Source: Salvia splendens (taxonomy: Eukaryota > Streptophyta > Magnoliopsida > Lamiales > Lamiaceae). From it: a stretch of DNA of 64,000 bases. Below the pieces are notes generated by a model that worked only from the letters and a program-made list of their open reading frames with translations, made no database searches and was not told where the DNA came from. Position numbers and translations under genes: made by a program. The stretch's first letter is position 1; each line of letters starts with the position of its first letter. Of the stretch, positions 34,051-44,614 are shown piece by piece. The DNA is taken from contig NC_056035.1 in assembly GCF_004379255.2 (NCBI RefSeq), forward strand, positions 19,427,902 through 19,491,901. The letters run 5' to 3'.

Positions 34051-35562
34051 ATTGGATTAGGGTTGGGTATTTATAGGCATGATAAAGGTTTATTTTTTAT
34101 AATTTCCTTGCCATATAAGAAATGGGAGAGATTTGGGCAACAATTTATTTTCTTCCTTGAATTTCTGCCTAATATCTGCCAGTTTTCACTACACTCACAA
34201 TGTTCGTAGAATAGTCATAACTTTCTCTACAACACTCCGATTGAGACGTGCAAGGTATCCACGAGAAGCTCTTTCGAAGACGAAGAGAATGGTATAAATT
34301 AATCACTGATTGGACTCTAACACTGTCGGAAAACTCGGCTCAAACTGAGGCTGCTGCACATTGGTCTTTTTGCTCCTTTTAAAAGTTATTTTATGTAATC
34401 TCTCAACAAACACGTCAAAATACCAAAATGTAGAAATATATGCAATAATGAACATAGTATGCATGATTGATATTTTAAACGAGAAAATCAAGACCTTAAA
34501 AACATGCAAAATCTGTGTTTATCAGGATCACACACCAGCACCACAAACATCAACAGCCAATCCGTCGGATAATCTTCAATTTCTCGGGCAAGGGTTGTGT
34601 AGTCGGCTACATATTATTGAGGAAGATGATGATGATGGTGGTTCCATTGTATATTCAGAGCTCAAACTCTGTCTCTCAGAGAAACAATACAAGATGACTG
34701 TTGCTGAGCATGTACATTTTGACATTCAAGCTTGGTGGAAGAAACACGCTGGACGCTATCCCATTTTATCCGAAATGGCAAAGGATATCATGGCCATCCC
34801 CATGTCTAGTGTTGCTTTTGAAACTGCTTTTAGCACAGGGGGGCGTGTTCTATCCCAATTCAGAAGCCTTCACTCCAAATATGGTAGGAGCTTGATATGC
34901 GCCGAAAATTGGTTTAGCTCGAGCTCAACTAACATACTTTGGAAAGATGAAGAAGACGAACCTGAAACTGTCTTGGGAAAAAAATATGAAGATGGTGAGT
35001 AATTCATTATATATTTACTCTTATTTATCAATTTATTTACATATTTTACTTATATTTATTCGGTTTTCTTTCACAATAGTAGAGCTACGAAAAGATGGTC
35101 AAATAGCATCATTGGCAGGGGGAACAAGTATGGCAGCAACATATAGTGCTCACAGTTGAATGTCCGTCTCTTAAAATCTTAGATGGCCTGACCTTTTTTG
35201 TATTTGAAAATTACCTTTTGTCTGGTAAAATCAAACACATAGATTATATTTTTTTTGTAACTATTGTTATTGTTAGATGAATTATGGAGACCTATTATAG
35301 GATTTTGTAACTTTTTAGTGGGTGCAAAACTGAAAATGGGCACCCAATTAGTACGTGAAAACATGGTATATTAATTTGGTATTAATCTATTAAATTTAGT
35401 GTATTGTTTTGAGCAATTCGGTTGTTTCAGTTTCTAACAGATAACCGACTGATTCTAACCGAGTCGGTTAGTTAAGTAACTGAACTAGAGATAGGGTCAG
35501 TTTCAATAGTTTTTGGACCAATTTTTAGGGTCGGTTAATCCTCAGTTATGTAATCCCTACTA

Positions 35563-37318
35563 AGAGTGTGCATCAAAACGCATGCCGAACCAAGAGTCTA
35601 TACTCTTGTCAGATGGATGGAGTATGTAATAATCTATTTAGGATTTAATTGTGAGATTATTTTGGTTGGAGGGGGTGACTATGACTAATTATTACTCCTT
35701 CCGTCCCAATGAAGATGACTCATTTCTTGGGCGACATTGGATTTTATGCAACTTTGATTTGTGTGTTAAGTGTAGAGAAAAAAGTAAGTGAGGGGGAATA
35801 ATACAAAGATAAAAGTGATTCCATTTTTAGTAATGGGTCATCTTGGTTGGGACAAACCAAAAAGGAAAGTGGGTCATTTTCTTTCACGACCATAGTTTCT
35901 TAGGTTAGAAAAATCGGTTGATCGCGACTAGTGGGTGATTAAAGAAGCGGGGAAGAAGGAAAAATGATTAACGGGTTCGAATCATGAATCAAAAGTGAAA
36001 CTTAAACTAATCAAATCAAAGTATCAAGTCATAGTAGTTCAACAACTGAAGGAAACGATGTTTAACAACATTGAAAGATAAACGAAACAACGTTCAATGG
36101 AAGCATTCGAGAGAAGAATAATATTTTCTATGACGATAAAATTTATTCAAAACATTTATTTAATATCTTCTTCATCGCCATGCTCAACATCCTACTGCCC
36201 TCGCCACGGCTCAATTTGCACATAGGGAAAACACACGAGTACTTGATGCACTTAGTAAACTCATGCCATCTTTGAGTGAACTCGGTTTTTACTTTAAAAT
36301 GCTAAGAAACACTAAAAATATTTCATCATAAAAACATGGTTGATCTTTACTTCTCTTAGAAACTACCATATCCGCTCTTTCTAGTGCCGTGAAAGGTGGC
36401 CACCTTCCATGAACACAAGAACAGGCCAACTCGTTTGATGACTCACGGTCCACCTCATGTACACTAGTTTGAGTAGGGACACACTCTTGCTAAGACCCGA
36501 ATTTGATTACTATTATCTGGCATAGGAGGGTCGTTCCCATTCCTAGCCAATCTCTGTCTTATGTGAACTAGGAATGTGGCCACACTCCAAGTCACTGGAC
36601 CAACCAACTTGAAAGATGACGCACGATCCCCATCAGTGTACAATAGCCTAAGTAGAGACTCATTCCCTAGTCAGAGCCGAATTCGCTTGCATTAGGTCTA
36701 GTAGGGATGTTCCCCTTAATAACCAACATATATGCATTTCTCAAAACAAAATATGACATGACATAACCTTTGCAACCTCAATTTCTCATAAACATATTTG
36801 AAACAATAAACATTCTTCTGTCAAGGTCGAGCATCATATCACATCGTATAAACAAGGTCAAGCATCGTAAAACATAATATAGGCAAGGCTGAACAGTTCA
36901 ACAACACTCAATAAAGCAACACATCGTATCACATAACATCACTTTCACTTTCAACACATTCGTTACATCATTCTTGGAAATTAAATAATTGAATTATACT
37001 TAAAAGACATTTCATCACTAAAAGGAAGCTCAAACCAATATATTAATTCGAAAGCTCAAGAAATTACTTTAGTTTGAAAAGCCCACATCGTTTGTTTAAT
37101 TTTCTTAATTTGAATTCCTTACTTCGACTTCAATATTGTTCGCAGAGAAATCCCTTCTTGAGTCATGCTTCCCTTTTCTTTTATTTATTTTTGGGGCCTC
37201 CCGAGATGTCGTTGGCCATGCTGACCGGCCCATTCATACCCTCCGTTGAGCACTTGACACCTTCAACACTTCAATCATCCTAGCCAACTATTCTTGAACT
37301 CATGTCTAAATCATCCAA
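35563..37318. other. Repeat-derived intergenic sequence
   Basis: It contains a MITE at 35693-35890 (TACTCCTTCCGTCCCAATGA...). At about 36395-36725 are two diverged units of about 180 bp, each reading GTGGCCAC, CCAACT, GATGACKCACG, AGTAG, ACCCGAATT/GCCGAATTC and GTTCCC in the same order, like tandem segments of an LTR leader. No ORF is supported. Confidence 0.45.
35693..35890. mobile_element. Stowaway/mariner-like MITE
   Basis: The left end TACTCCTTCCGTCCCAATGA pairs with TCTTGGTTGGGACAAACC and GGGTCATTTTC near 35850-35885. The right end is blurred. Confidence 0.6.
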
Positions 37319-37631
37319 TACTCCCTCCGTTTTTTTAAAATAGAAACATTTGAAACGACACGAGTTTTAATGCACAATTTGGTAAAGTAAGAGAAATGGA
37401 GAGAAAAATTGGTAAAGTAAGAGAGAGAAAAAAAAGTGGTAAAATAAGAGAGAGGGAGAGGAAAATTAATGTTAGTGGATTATGGGGTCCACTTTATTAT
37501 TGGCATAAGTGGTAAATAAATTGATGTATATGAGTATAAAAATTTCCTAAAATAGAAAGTTTGAAAGTTGCTATTTTTAAGGAACAAACTAAAATGGAAT
37601 GAGTTGTTATTTTTAAAATACGGAAGGAGTA
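37319..37631. mobile_element. Stowaway/mariner-like MITE
   Basis: Clear inverted ends TACTCCCTCCGT and ACGGAAGGAGTA enclose 313 bp of AT-rich sequence with repeated TGGTAAARTAAGAGAGA units. Confidence 0.9.
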
Positions 37632-37734
37632 TTAAATTAATCCAGCCCAAACTACAATCCCCATTTATTTGATTAAAAAGCCCAAACAAAATATAAAAAG
37701 AGTGGCCCAAAGTTTGGAAAAACAACCCACTCTC

Positions 37735-37968
37735 CTAACTCTCATCTCCATCGTGCAATCCCAAAACATGACACTTCCCCACATCGTAGAGAATCCCAAA
37801 CTTCTCCTCTGATATCTCCTTCCGTTTGAAAGTGGGAATAAAGTTGCAGATTGTGAAAGGGTGCTTGCAAACGTAACGGTGGGAGAGAGTGAGCAGAAGA
37901 ATCGGTCCTGATGGGAAATTGGAGTTGAGCTCTGAAAGAAGAAAAATGGGCTCTACAATTTTTTCCAA
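37735..37968 (-). CDS. Short open frame of unknown nature
   Basis: A 77-codon frame reads LSELNSNFPSGPILLLTL and HRYVCKHPFTICNFIPTFK and ends LHDGDES. The composition looks protein-like and could be the last exon of a lost gene, but I do not recognise it and see no upstream exon. It may be chance. Confidence 0.2.
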   Translation of the reverse strand: MEKIVEPIFLLSELNSNFPSGPILLLTLSHRYVCKHPFTICNFIPTFKRKEISEEKFGILYDVGKCHVLGLHDGDES

Positions 37969-37969
37969 G

Positions 37970-38816
37970 GCTCACATAGAATATAAATTGCTTTAATTCA
38001 ACTGGGCGCCTCAAATAAATGACTTCCTTAATAAAAGAATGGGGCTAGAGAAATAAAATAAAATGATTGTTAGGCTTAAACGATTGTTATTTGATTTGGA
38101 TACTATCATTTTAATGGGGAGTGATCAATTGCTAACTCACCCTCTAATTGCTAACTACAACTAATTTAAGATCATAGGATTTTAGAAATCTAGTGGTCTA
38201 AAATTTGCCACGTGTAATTTTTTTTTATTAATTAAATTGAAAAAGATAAAAAAAACTACCAAATTAGGATTTTAGATAAAAATGTCAATATAGTGTTTTG
38301 AAAATATCAACACAATATTTTGAGAATGTCAACATATTGCTTATGTCAACACATTGCTTTAAGATTGACATTCTACATGTATTATATTTACATATTTTAT
38401 ATATTATATTGACATTTGTTGTTGTACGAAAAAAATTAAAAATTTTCAATTTTTTTTTCAAATTTTGACATCGGAATATATGCACGTGAGATCTCGTTAG
38501 AATCCTTATGAAATTATCTTTAATTTGATATATGTGGTGCGAATAAATAATTTAAATCGAGAAAGTTATATGCGTTTTAAAGTTATGTGATATTTTTTAA
38601 AAGTTAGTTATAACTAATTTGTTGTAAATTGACCTTAATACTCTTATTGATTGATGTTTTTTTATTGATCGCAGGGGTGGACACACGTGAGAAGAGGGTG
38701 GGGCTTAAGCCCTTACCCAATAATTTTTTTATTAAATTTTTTGAAAATTTTGAAAACTATCTACTTGGCCCTTACAAAACCAATACATCTGAAGACTAAA
38801 TCATTGGAAATTGATT
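37970..38816. other. Intergenic, possible MITE at 38140-38640
   Basis: TTGCTAACTACAACTAATTT (38147) and AGTTAGTTATAACTAATTTG (38602) resemble each other in opposite orientation, and repeats of ATGTCAACAYATTG lie between. It may be a MITE of about 500 bp. No gene is seen. Confidence 0.35.
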
Positions 38817-38821
38817 GATGA

Positions 38822-39963
38822 TGTTGGAATCGTGCTTGGTCAAACGACTTTGACTAATAATAAATGTTACAAGATATTTAATTTTGTGAAATTAAATGCA
38901 ATAGCGACGATCTACGTTCCGAGTAGATGACCGTAGTATATTCATTTTCTCAAATCCGATTCCCGGTGAGTGAGAAATAATATATTAAAATTGGTCACAA
39001 TAAAGCTAAAAATGAGCTATGGGAAAAAACTAATGGATTAATTAACTAAGTGTTAATTATCCAACATCAGAGATGATAAAACTCTTTGATGAAGTATTTA
39101 ATAAGATGAATTATTATGTGTAATAATTATCGTGGAAGAAGACGGGTGACAGAGCCCACACGTGACCTGTGTGTCGGGTGCCGTGTGCCTTGAATCTTGG
39201 CAATTGGTCTTTGGGCTGTTCTTTGGAGCTGGTCGTTGAGCGTGGTTCAAGCACCGCTTGTTCTTTTTAGACCACCCCAAACTCAACGCTATCCCCGACG
39301 GGGCTGGTCCACGTCATGTTCCCGCTGGACCCCGACGCATAACGGGAGACAAAAGGTCCCCGCTGGACCCCGACGCATAACGGGAGACAAAAGGTTCCCG
39401 CTGGACCCCGACGCATAACGGGAGACAAAAGGTTCCCGCTGGACCCCGACGCATAACGGGAGACAAAAGGTCCCCGATGGACCCCGACGGTCCATGGTGT
39501 ATCCCGTCGTGTAGCATGTCCAGGTGCGTCGTGTCTCTTCAGCTCCCAATGGCTAGTGCACCAGTCAATAACCCCCGACGGTTACAGTTAAGCCATCATG
39601 ACACACATAATGACTGTTGACTCCATCAATGCCCCTGCGGGTGGACTTGGCCTATAAATTGGCATGCATCCATTGCATTCTAGACAGAACATACACAAGC
39701 ATTCTTGCATACACGCTCTTTCCTTCTCTGCATAATCTTCCCGTCGAAGCTCTTCAGAGACGAAGCCGTTTTATCTTTAGGGACGACACGCCAAACCGAG
39801 AGCACTACCGGGGCGTATCTCGTCTTGCGGAAAGAGGACTACTCGACTCGGCTTACCACTTTCCACAAGTTTTCTGTGTAATTTGTTCAGTTATTTTCCG
39901 TGTAATTTTCCTTTATTTTCCGTGTAATTTTTCACCAGCAAGGTTGTATCTCATTTTCTAACA
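38822..39963 (+). repeat. Solo LTR with exact target duplication
   Basis: It starts TGTTGGAATCGTGCTTGG and ends CATTTTCTAACA (1142 bp). GATGA flanks it on both sides (38817-38821, 39964-39968). No internal region or partner LTR is present, so it arose by LTR-LTR recombination. A TATAAATT box at about 39652 lies some 310 bp before the end. Tandem repeats lie upstream of the TATA box. Confidence 0.9.
39321..39476. repeat. 38-bp tandem repeat, four copies, in the solo LTR
   Basis: The unit CCCGCTGGACCCCGACGCAT plus AACGGGAGACAAAAGGTT is repeated about four times with one or two base changes. It contains the near-palindrome of CCCG and CGGG, and sits about 180 bp upstream of the TATA box. It resembles promoter or enhancer repeats seen in U3 regions. 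Confidence 0.95.
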
Positions 39964-39968
39964 GATGA

Positions 39969-40442
39969 ACGGGGCTGAATTTGAAATTCTGAAATACTCT
40001 AGTTGAAGAAAAACAACAATGGTGGTAATGGTTTGACGAAGAAGAAGAACATCAATAAATATTAATAATATAATAATGATATAAAAGATACGGACTTGAT
40101 TAGGCCTCTTTTATTGTGCCTTAAAATAGATATTGCATAGATTTAGGAGAATTAGTTATAGTAAGTATAAAACTGATTTACGTAAAACTATGAATTCTTC
40201 TTTAATTTAGAAATTTCCTGGACTAGAACTAAGCAAATATTTCAGAAGTAGTTATTCAGTTATTCGGCTTACAGTGGTTGACTTTGCTTGGAAATTTTAG
40301 TTTTTCTTGTCTAATTTTTAAAATTTAATTGTAAAAAATTTGTATTTCTAAAATTATTATATATATACTTATCAGGTGAAATTAATAATAAGAAAGTTTA
40401 ATTTATAAGATTTTTTTATTTATTGAAAATTATTGATTTGAG
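39969..40442. other. AT-rich spacer, nothing recognised
   Basis: No ORF, repeat structure or element end is visible apart from the flanks of the solo LTR and SINE. Confidence 0.4.
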
Positions 40443-40805
40443 TTTTTTTTCCTCCGGACATACATATTTAGGAGTTCGAGATACATTCGGCAAGCTAACC
40501 AGCCCTTCCCCAGCCCCTCGTGGTTCATAGACAGGCCGCCAACCAGCCGGGCACCTCCGGCGGGTCTACGCCCGTGAACGGCCACCATCTGAGACGGCGC
40601 CACCCGAGACAGGTCTACGCCCGTGAACAGCCGCCACCCGAGACGGGTTCCAGGCCCATCAACTTGCCAAGCCCCAAGGCAACCAGCCTTGTAAAGGCCC
40701 ACAGGGAAAATTAATCCCAAGTTGCGCCATCCAGGATTCGAACTCAAGACCTCCTGGATGGTGGGGTATCCTTGCCACCCTCCTCAACCACTTGAGCTAG
40801 GGGGC
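40443..40805 (-). mobile_element. tRNA-derived SINE, copy 1
   Basis: On the minus strand the head holds an RNA polymerase III A box (TAGCTCAAGTGGTTGAGG, 40779-40799) and B box (GGTCTTGAGTTCGAATCC, 40734-40751), then a family-specific body and a T/A-rich tail at 40440-40452. The body is 70-75 percent similar by eye to copy 2. Confidence 0.85.
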
Positions 40806-40821
40806 TTGGATTTGATTTGTG

Positions 40822-41164
40822 TTTTTTTTCATACATAGGAGTTCGAGATACATTCGGCAAGCGAACTAGCCCGCCACAGCCCCTCGTGGCTCGAATACTT
40901 TAGCTTCCCTCCGACGGGTTCGGGCGTGAACTAGCCAATGTTGGCTGGTAGAGTGCACTCCCTCCGACGAGTTCAGCCCCGGTAGACTACCAGCCACCCT
41001 CAGACGCGTCTAGGCTCGAAAGCTTGCCAAGCCCCAAGGAAACAACCTTGAACAGGCCCACAAGGAAATTAATCCCAAAGTCGCGCCATCCAGGAGTCGA
41101 ACTCAAGACCTCCAGGATGGTGCCATATCCTTGCCACCCTTCTCAACCACTTGAGCAAGGGGGC
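40822..41164 (-). mobile_element. tRNA-derived SINE, copy 2
   Basis: Same architecture: A box around 41138-41160 (TTGCTCAAGTGGTTGAGAAGG) and B box GGTCTTGAGTTCGACTCC around 41094-41111. The two SINEs and their outer flanks share GGATTTGATTTG-like sequence at 40431-40441, 40808-40821 and 41165-41185. Confidence 0.85.
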
Positions 41165-41185
41165 TTGGATTGGATTTGATTTGAG

Positions 41186-41652
41186 TTTGAGTTGTTTAGA
41201 TTGAAAGTTTTTCAGGTAATTGATACTTAACAAATTCGGAGTGTTTAGTTGTTAATTCAATAAAGGAAATATTTTTTTAGTCCGCAAACTTTGTCAAACT
41301 ATCATTTTTGATTCGTACACTTTGAAAATATATTTTGAGGTCTGTCAACTTTGACTTAATATCATTTAAGCTACTTTTTCACTATTTCAATTTTTTTGGG
41401 ACAAAAATACCCTCAAGACCATGAGAGACAAAGCAATTATCGTTTACAATATAGCCCCTACTAAACAATTTTTTTGCGTCTGCCCCTGGTTGATCGTATT
41501 GATATTTCACGGCTAATGATCTAGGCTCTTGATTTGAATTACTAAGGGCTATTATTTAATTAAAGTTGAAATTAAGTAATGAGTTAGCAATATAACATTC
41601 CCCATTTTTAATAGACAAGTCCAAATATAAAAAAAATTCTATTGCTCGACCA
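41186..41652. other. AT-rich spacer, possible MITE
   Basis: GTCCGCAAACTTTGTCAAACTATC and the diverged GTCTGTCAACTTTGACTTAATATC (41281 and 41340) form a short direct repeat. No gene is seen. Confidence 0.35.
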
Positions 41653-42116
41653 TAAGGCCATCCGCATCCCTGTATCTTATACGTCTCTTAACCGTCTCAT
41701 CTCTTCACTATTCATGGGTCCCACTGTACTTTTCATCCCATCTCTTAACTAAGAGACAGCACATGCATCCATCCATCTCTTAACCATCTCATCCCTTAAC
41801 TATTCATTCAATTTCATTTTTTATTTTTATTTCCAACAAATTCAATTAATAAAAACACACTTCATTAAATAAAATAAAATTACAATTTAAAATCCTAAAA
41901 AAATAAAAAAAACACATAATTAAAATCCTAAAAAAATTAAAATACATAATATAAATACAATTTTATATAATTTATAAAAACTACTCCGCCGGCGAATCAT
42001 CCCCCGAAGGCGGTGGCGGTGCACTCAAGCTACTTGGAGGCGGAATACCAATTTGTCTTGCCATATACTCAATTCCGGCAAGATAGGCTTGATATTGGGG
42101 AGGCGTCATGCGAGAA

Positions 42117-43284
42117 TGATAAGACTCATTTCATGCATCGGTTTAGGGGTAAAATGTACGCTACTTGATCAGTTTATCGCGCAAAGCAAGTGTTAAATAT
42201 GCAGGAATGCCGCTTGACCAAGGCAACAAGGCCAAACTGATCAAGCGAGTACAATAGGCGAAAAAGGACAAATATCGGGGGAGTTGATCAAGGGAAGTAA
42301 TCAAGCAGTCAAGGAGGGGACCACTGGTTTCCAGAAGTAGGACACATGAGGCTATGAGCTGGTGGTGCGCATCATTCTGTTATCAAGGACAACGTTCTAG
42401 AAGGGGACACGTGTTGATATATGAGACGCAAGGACGGAGCTGAGTCACAAATCTGTTACTGAAAAGTATCGTCATTTTAGAAGGAGAGCACGCAGCAATC
42501 AATGAGTCGCTCACTCTCAGCATGAGCGAATATTCTCTGCCAAGATCGTTATCCAGCTGGAGGTCGTGCCGAGCCTATAAATAGAGGATGTGCCACCACA
42601 TTAAAAAGGGGGGGATCCTTTACTTTCCGTCTTTAGTTTAGTTTAGTTTAGTTTAGCTCTCTAGTTCAGTTCCCTAGATAGCTTAGATAAAGTTATGCTT
42701 AGTTAGAAAGGGCAATTGAAGGAGCGCTACTGAATACTTGATATCTGTCGGCGTATTCTTAAGTTTCCCGCCGAGGATCTCCTGGGTTTACTTTCTTTCG
42801 TAGTTCCGAAGTGTTAGCTTAGTTTAAATTTCTCGCTGTACTGTTCTGAGTTTTAGTTTTAATCAAAGTTGCTTTCGTTTTCATCATCGTGTTTAATATT
42901 CTGAGTAGTTAATTTTCATTCCAGTCTGAGATTTACTTGACCCAGTAGTTAAAGTTCCCTTTAGCAAGTAGTTAGTTACTTTTCTGCCTAAGTTAAAATC
43001 AGTAGTTAAAAACTCCCAAAAGTAAAGCGTGGCAGCAGCCAACCCCCTGTTCACTACTCACACATTTGATACACTAGCTTCTCTGTGGGATCGACCCCGA
43101 ACTTGCCGCTTTACTGTTAAAGTAGTGCAAAATTGGAAGTTTATAAATTACATTGGTGGCGTGCGAAAGCGAGATCAACTTGATCAAGTAGCAACGACAT
43201 TTGCTAACTGATCTATCAGGTTCAGTTATCTCTTCCATATAATTTGAATAAAAAAAGAAAAAACCACATTTTCGCAGCCCGCCA
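42117..43284 (+). repeat. 5' LTR of the Athila element
   Basis: 1168 bp from TGATAAGACTC to GCAGCCCGCCA. TATAAATA is at 42576-42583, followed by a (TTTAG)n tract (about 42633-42656) with one unit more than in the 3' LTR. Confidence 0.92.
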
Positions 43285-43287
43285 AAA

Positions 43288-43305
43288 TAGCGCCGTTGCC
43301 GGGGA
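43288..43305 (+). other. Primer-binding site, tRNA-Asp type
   Basis: TAGCGCCGTTGCCGGGGA lies 3 bp after the 5' LTR. It differs from the Athila consensus PBS TGGCGCCGTTGCCGGGGA at one base. Confidence 0.85.
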
Positions 43306-43391
43306 AGCATGTTGTTATTTTATGTTTGTGTGTAGCGCATATGTGTATATAATTTTGTTTCTTTCTTTTCTCATTTGTTTTTTTTCTTCTG

Positions 43392-44600
43392 TTGATGAGA
43401 AGGTACCACCGCGGCAACCACTGGAATCATCATCTTATATACAGAGGCACTAACGCTCATTGGAGAGTCCAGGAAACCGGCGTAGTTACCACTCGTTACA
43501 GAGCCGCACTAGCAGCAGCAGTAGCCGCTGATCAACTGACCAGCGAAGAAGAAAGAGAGCAGAACGCGCAACCTAGACCACCACCACTTGAACAAGCAAA
43601 AGAAGAGATGGCCCTCGTCGACAAGAAGGAGAAGGAGCTCACACATGACAAGAAGGAGCTCACACATGCCATTGTCGTTACTCCTGGGATGCGGACCATC
43701 GCGATCAAGTCAGGAATACTGGCTGTTTTGTCCCATTTTTACGGCCTTTCAAAAGAATGCCCGTACGCCTTCCTTGAGGAATTTTGCCGATACTGTGATA
43801 TCCAACCCGTACCGACTGGATCTATGTATGAAGATTATAGGCTGAAAGTGATCCCTTTCGTTTTGAAGGGTGAAGCTAGAGTATGGCTATCGAGACTGCT
43901 AGAAGGGTCCATCAAAACATGGGCCAAGTTCCGAATGATATTCCTCGATCGCTTCTTTCCAGCGTAAAAAACGAGTGCCCTCAAGCGGGAGATTACAGAA
44001 GCCAGGCAGGAGTACGACGAGCCCCTCGGCCAGTACTGGGATAGATTCCAAGGGCTGCTTCAAGCATGCCCTAACCACAAGCTGGGGGAGCGGGAGATTT
44101 ACTCGATCTTCTACGGTGGACTGACAGTCGATAGCAAGAATGATCTCAACCTCGCAGCTCAGGGGGACTTCTCAAAGACCCCATTCAGCCAAGCCAAGAA
44201 CATCCTGGAGACACTCATTGAAGCCAAACGCTCGTACGAGACGTCCCGTGGCCAGTACCGAAGAGGTACAGTACACGCAGCAGATGCGCGCAATGATGAA
44301 AAGCTGGAGGCTCGATTTGAGCAGATGGAGAAGAAGCTGATTGAGACAGTGGAGAAAGCCAGACTGCCTCCTCCACCTGCACCGAAAGAGACGCAGTATG
44401 TCCGCCACCGCCCCTCCAGAAGAGCATCACTATTACTATTGCGAGTTTCCTCCTGAGGAAGAGCCGCAACCTCAAGTGAATGCCGTGGGCCATTGGAATG
44501 CGAATGGCAATTGGATCCAGGGGGAAATAGAGAGACGCTCCATGGATAGACCACCCCAATTTAAGGTGGACTTATCAGAGTCAAAGCCAGCTACCTCAAC
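43392..44600 (+). pseudogene. Athila gag
   Basis: The frame from 43392 encodes a leader rich in Ala, Glu and Lys, with a duplicated segment KELTHDKKELTHA, then the retrotransposon gag core (FLEEFCRYCDIQ, LKVIPFVLKGEARVWLSRL, WAKFRMIFLDRFFPA). A TAA stop at 43965-43967 interrupts it; the same frame continues with SALKREITEARQ, LGQYWDRFQGLLQACPNHK and IYSIFYGGL. A frameshift near 44400 moves to CEFPPEEEPQPQVNAVG and another near 44590 leads into the next frame. Gag proteins form the element's particle. Confidence 0.88.
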
Positions 44601-44614
44601 CCTCAGCACAGCAG

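Larger units (their letters stand above)
31495..34524 (-). repeat. TAT/Athila-type LTR (LTR A) holding a MITE and another LTR
   Basis: On the minus strand it begins TGATAAACACAGATTTTGC (34524) and ends GTGCATCA (31495), followed by the PBS. A TATAAATAC box lies on the minus strand near 34070. Removing the MITE (31611-31837) and LTR B (32562-33884) leaves about 1.5 kb. It is inserted in the hAT transposase copy 1. Confidence 0.75.
29690..35159 (+). pseudogene. hAT transposase, degraded and interrupted
   Basis: Recognisable blocks: FKIPSRYTIRADCVKMF, SITTDCWTSINNTNFICV (first catalytic Asp region), HMRCVAHIINLVV, FLYLDVPTRWNSIYLMLEA, LNPNMNKIIYIVAILDPRQK, and after the insertion FDIQAWWKKHAGRYPILSEM, KDIMAIPMSSVAFETAFS and GRVLSQFRS (hAT dimerisation domain). 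Several stops and frameshifts are present before the insertion (near 29960, 30090, 30225 and 30478). A short final exon follows an intron (donor at 34993, acceptor about 35081). Not functional. Confidence 0.85.
29590..35562 (+). mobile_element. hAT transposon copy 1, 5'-truncated and split by a nested LTR
   Basis: hAT transposase pieces occur at 29690-30900 and resume at 34530-35159 after LTR sequence. Its right end (35380-35562) carries CCGAGTCGGTTAG, GGGTCGGTTAATCC and ends TCCCTACTA, like the right end of the hAT at 54165-58347 (ACCCTGCACTA). The left terminus is not visible. Confidence 0.8.

Noticed and set aside
39319..39478. CRISPR-like look of regularly spaced GC-rich 38-bp repeats
   Set aside because: The repeats are directly adjacent with no unique spacers and lie in a plant solo LTR upstream of its TATA box.
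39289..39549. Repeat-encoded open frames in the solo LTR
   Set aside because: All three frames are open because the 38-bp unit has no stop in most frames; the repeating peptide is a by-product.
40734..40799. A possible tRNA gene on the minus strand
   Set aside because: A and B boxes are present, but no cloverleaf acceptor stem or anticodon arm could be formed and the same unit recurs with a SINE body and tail.
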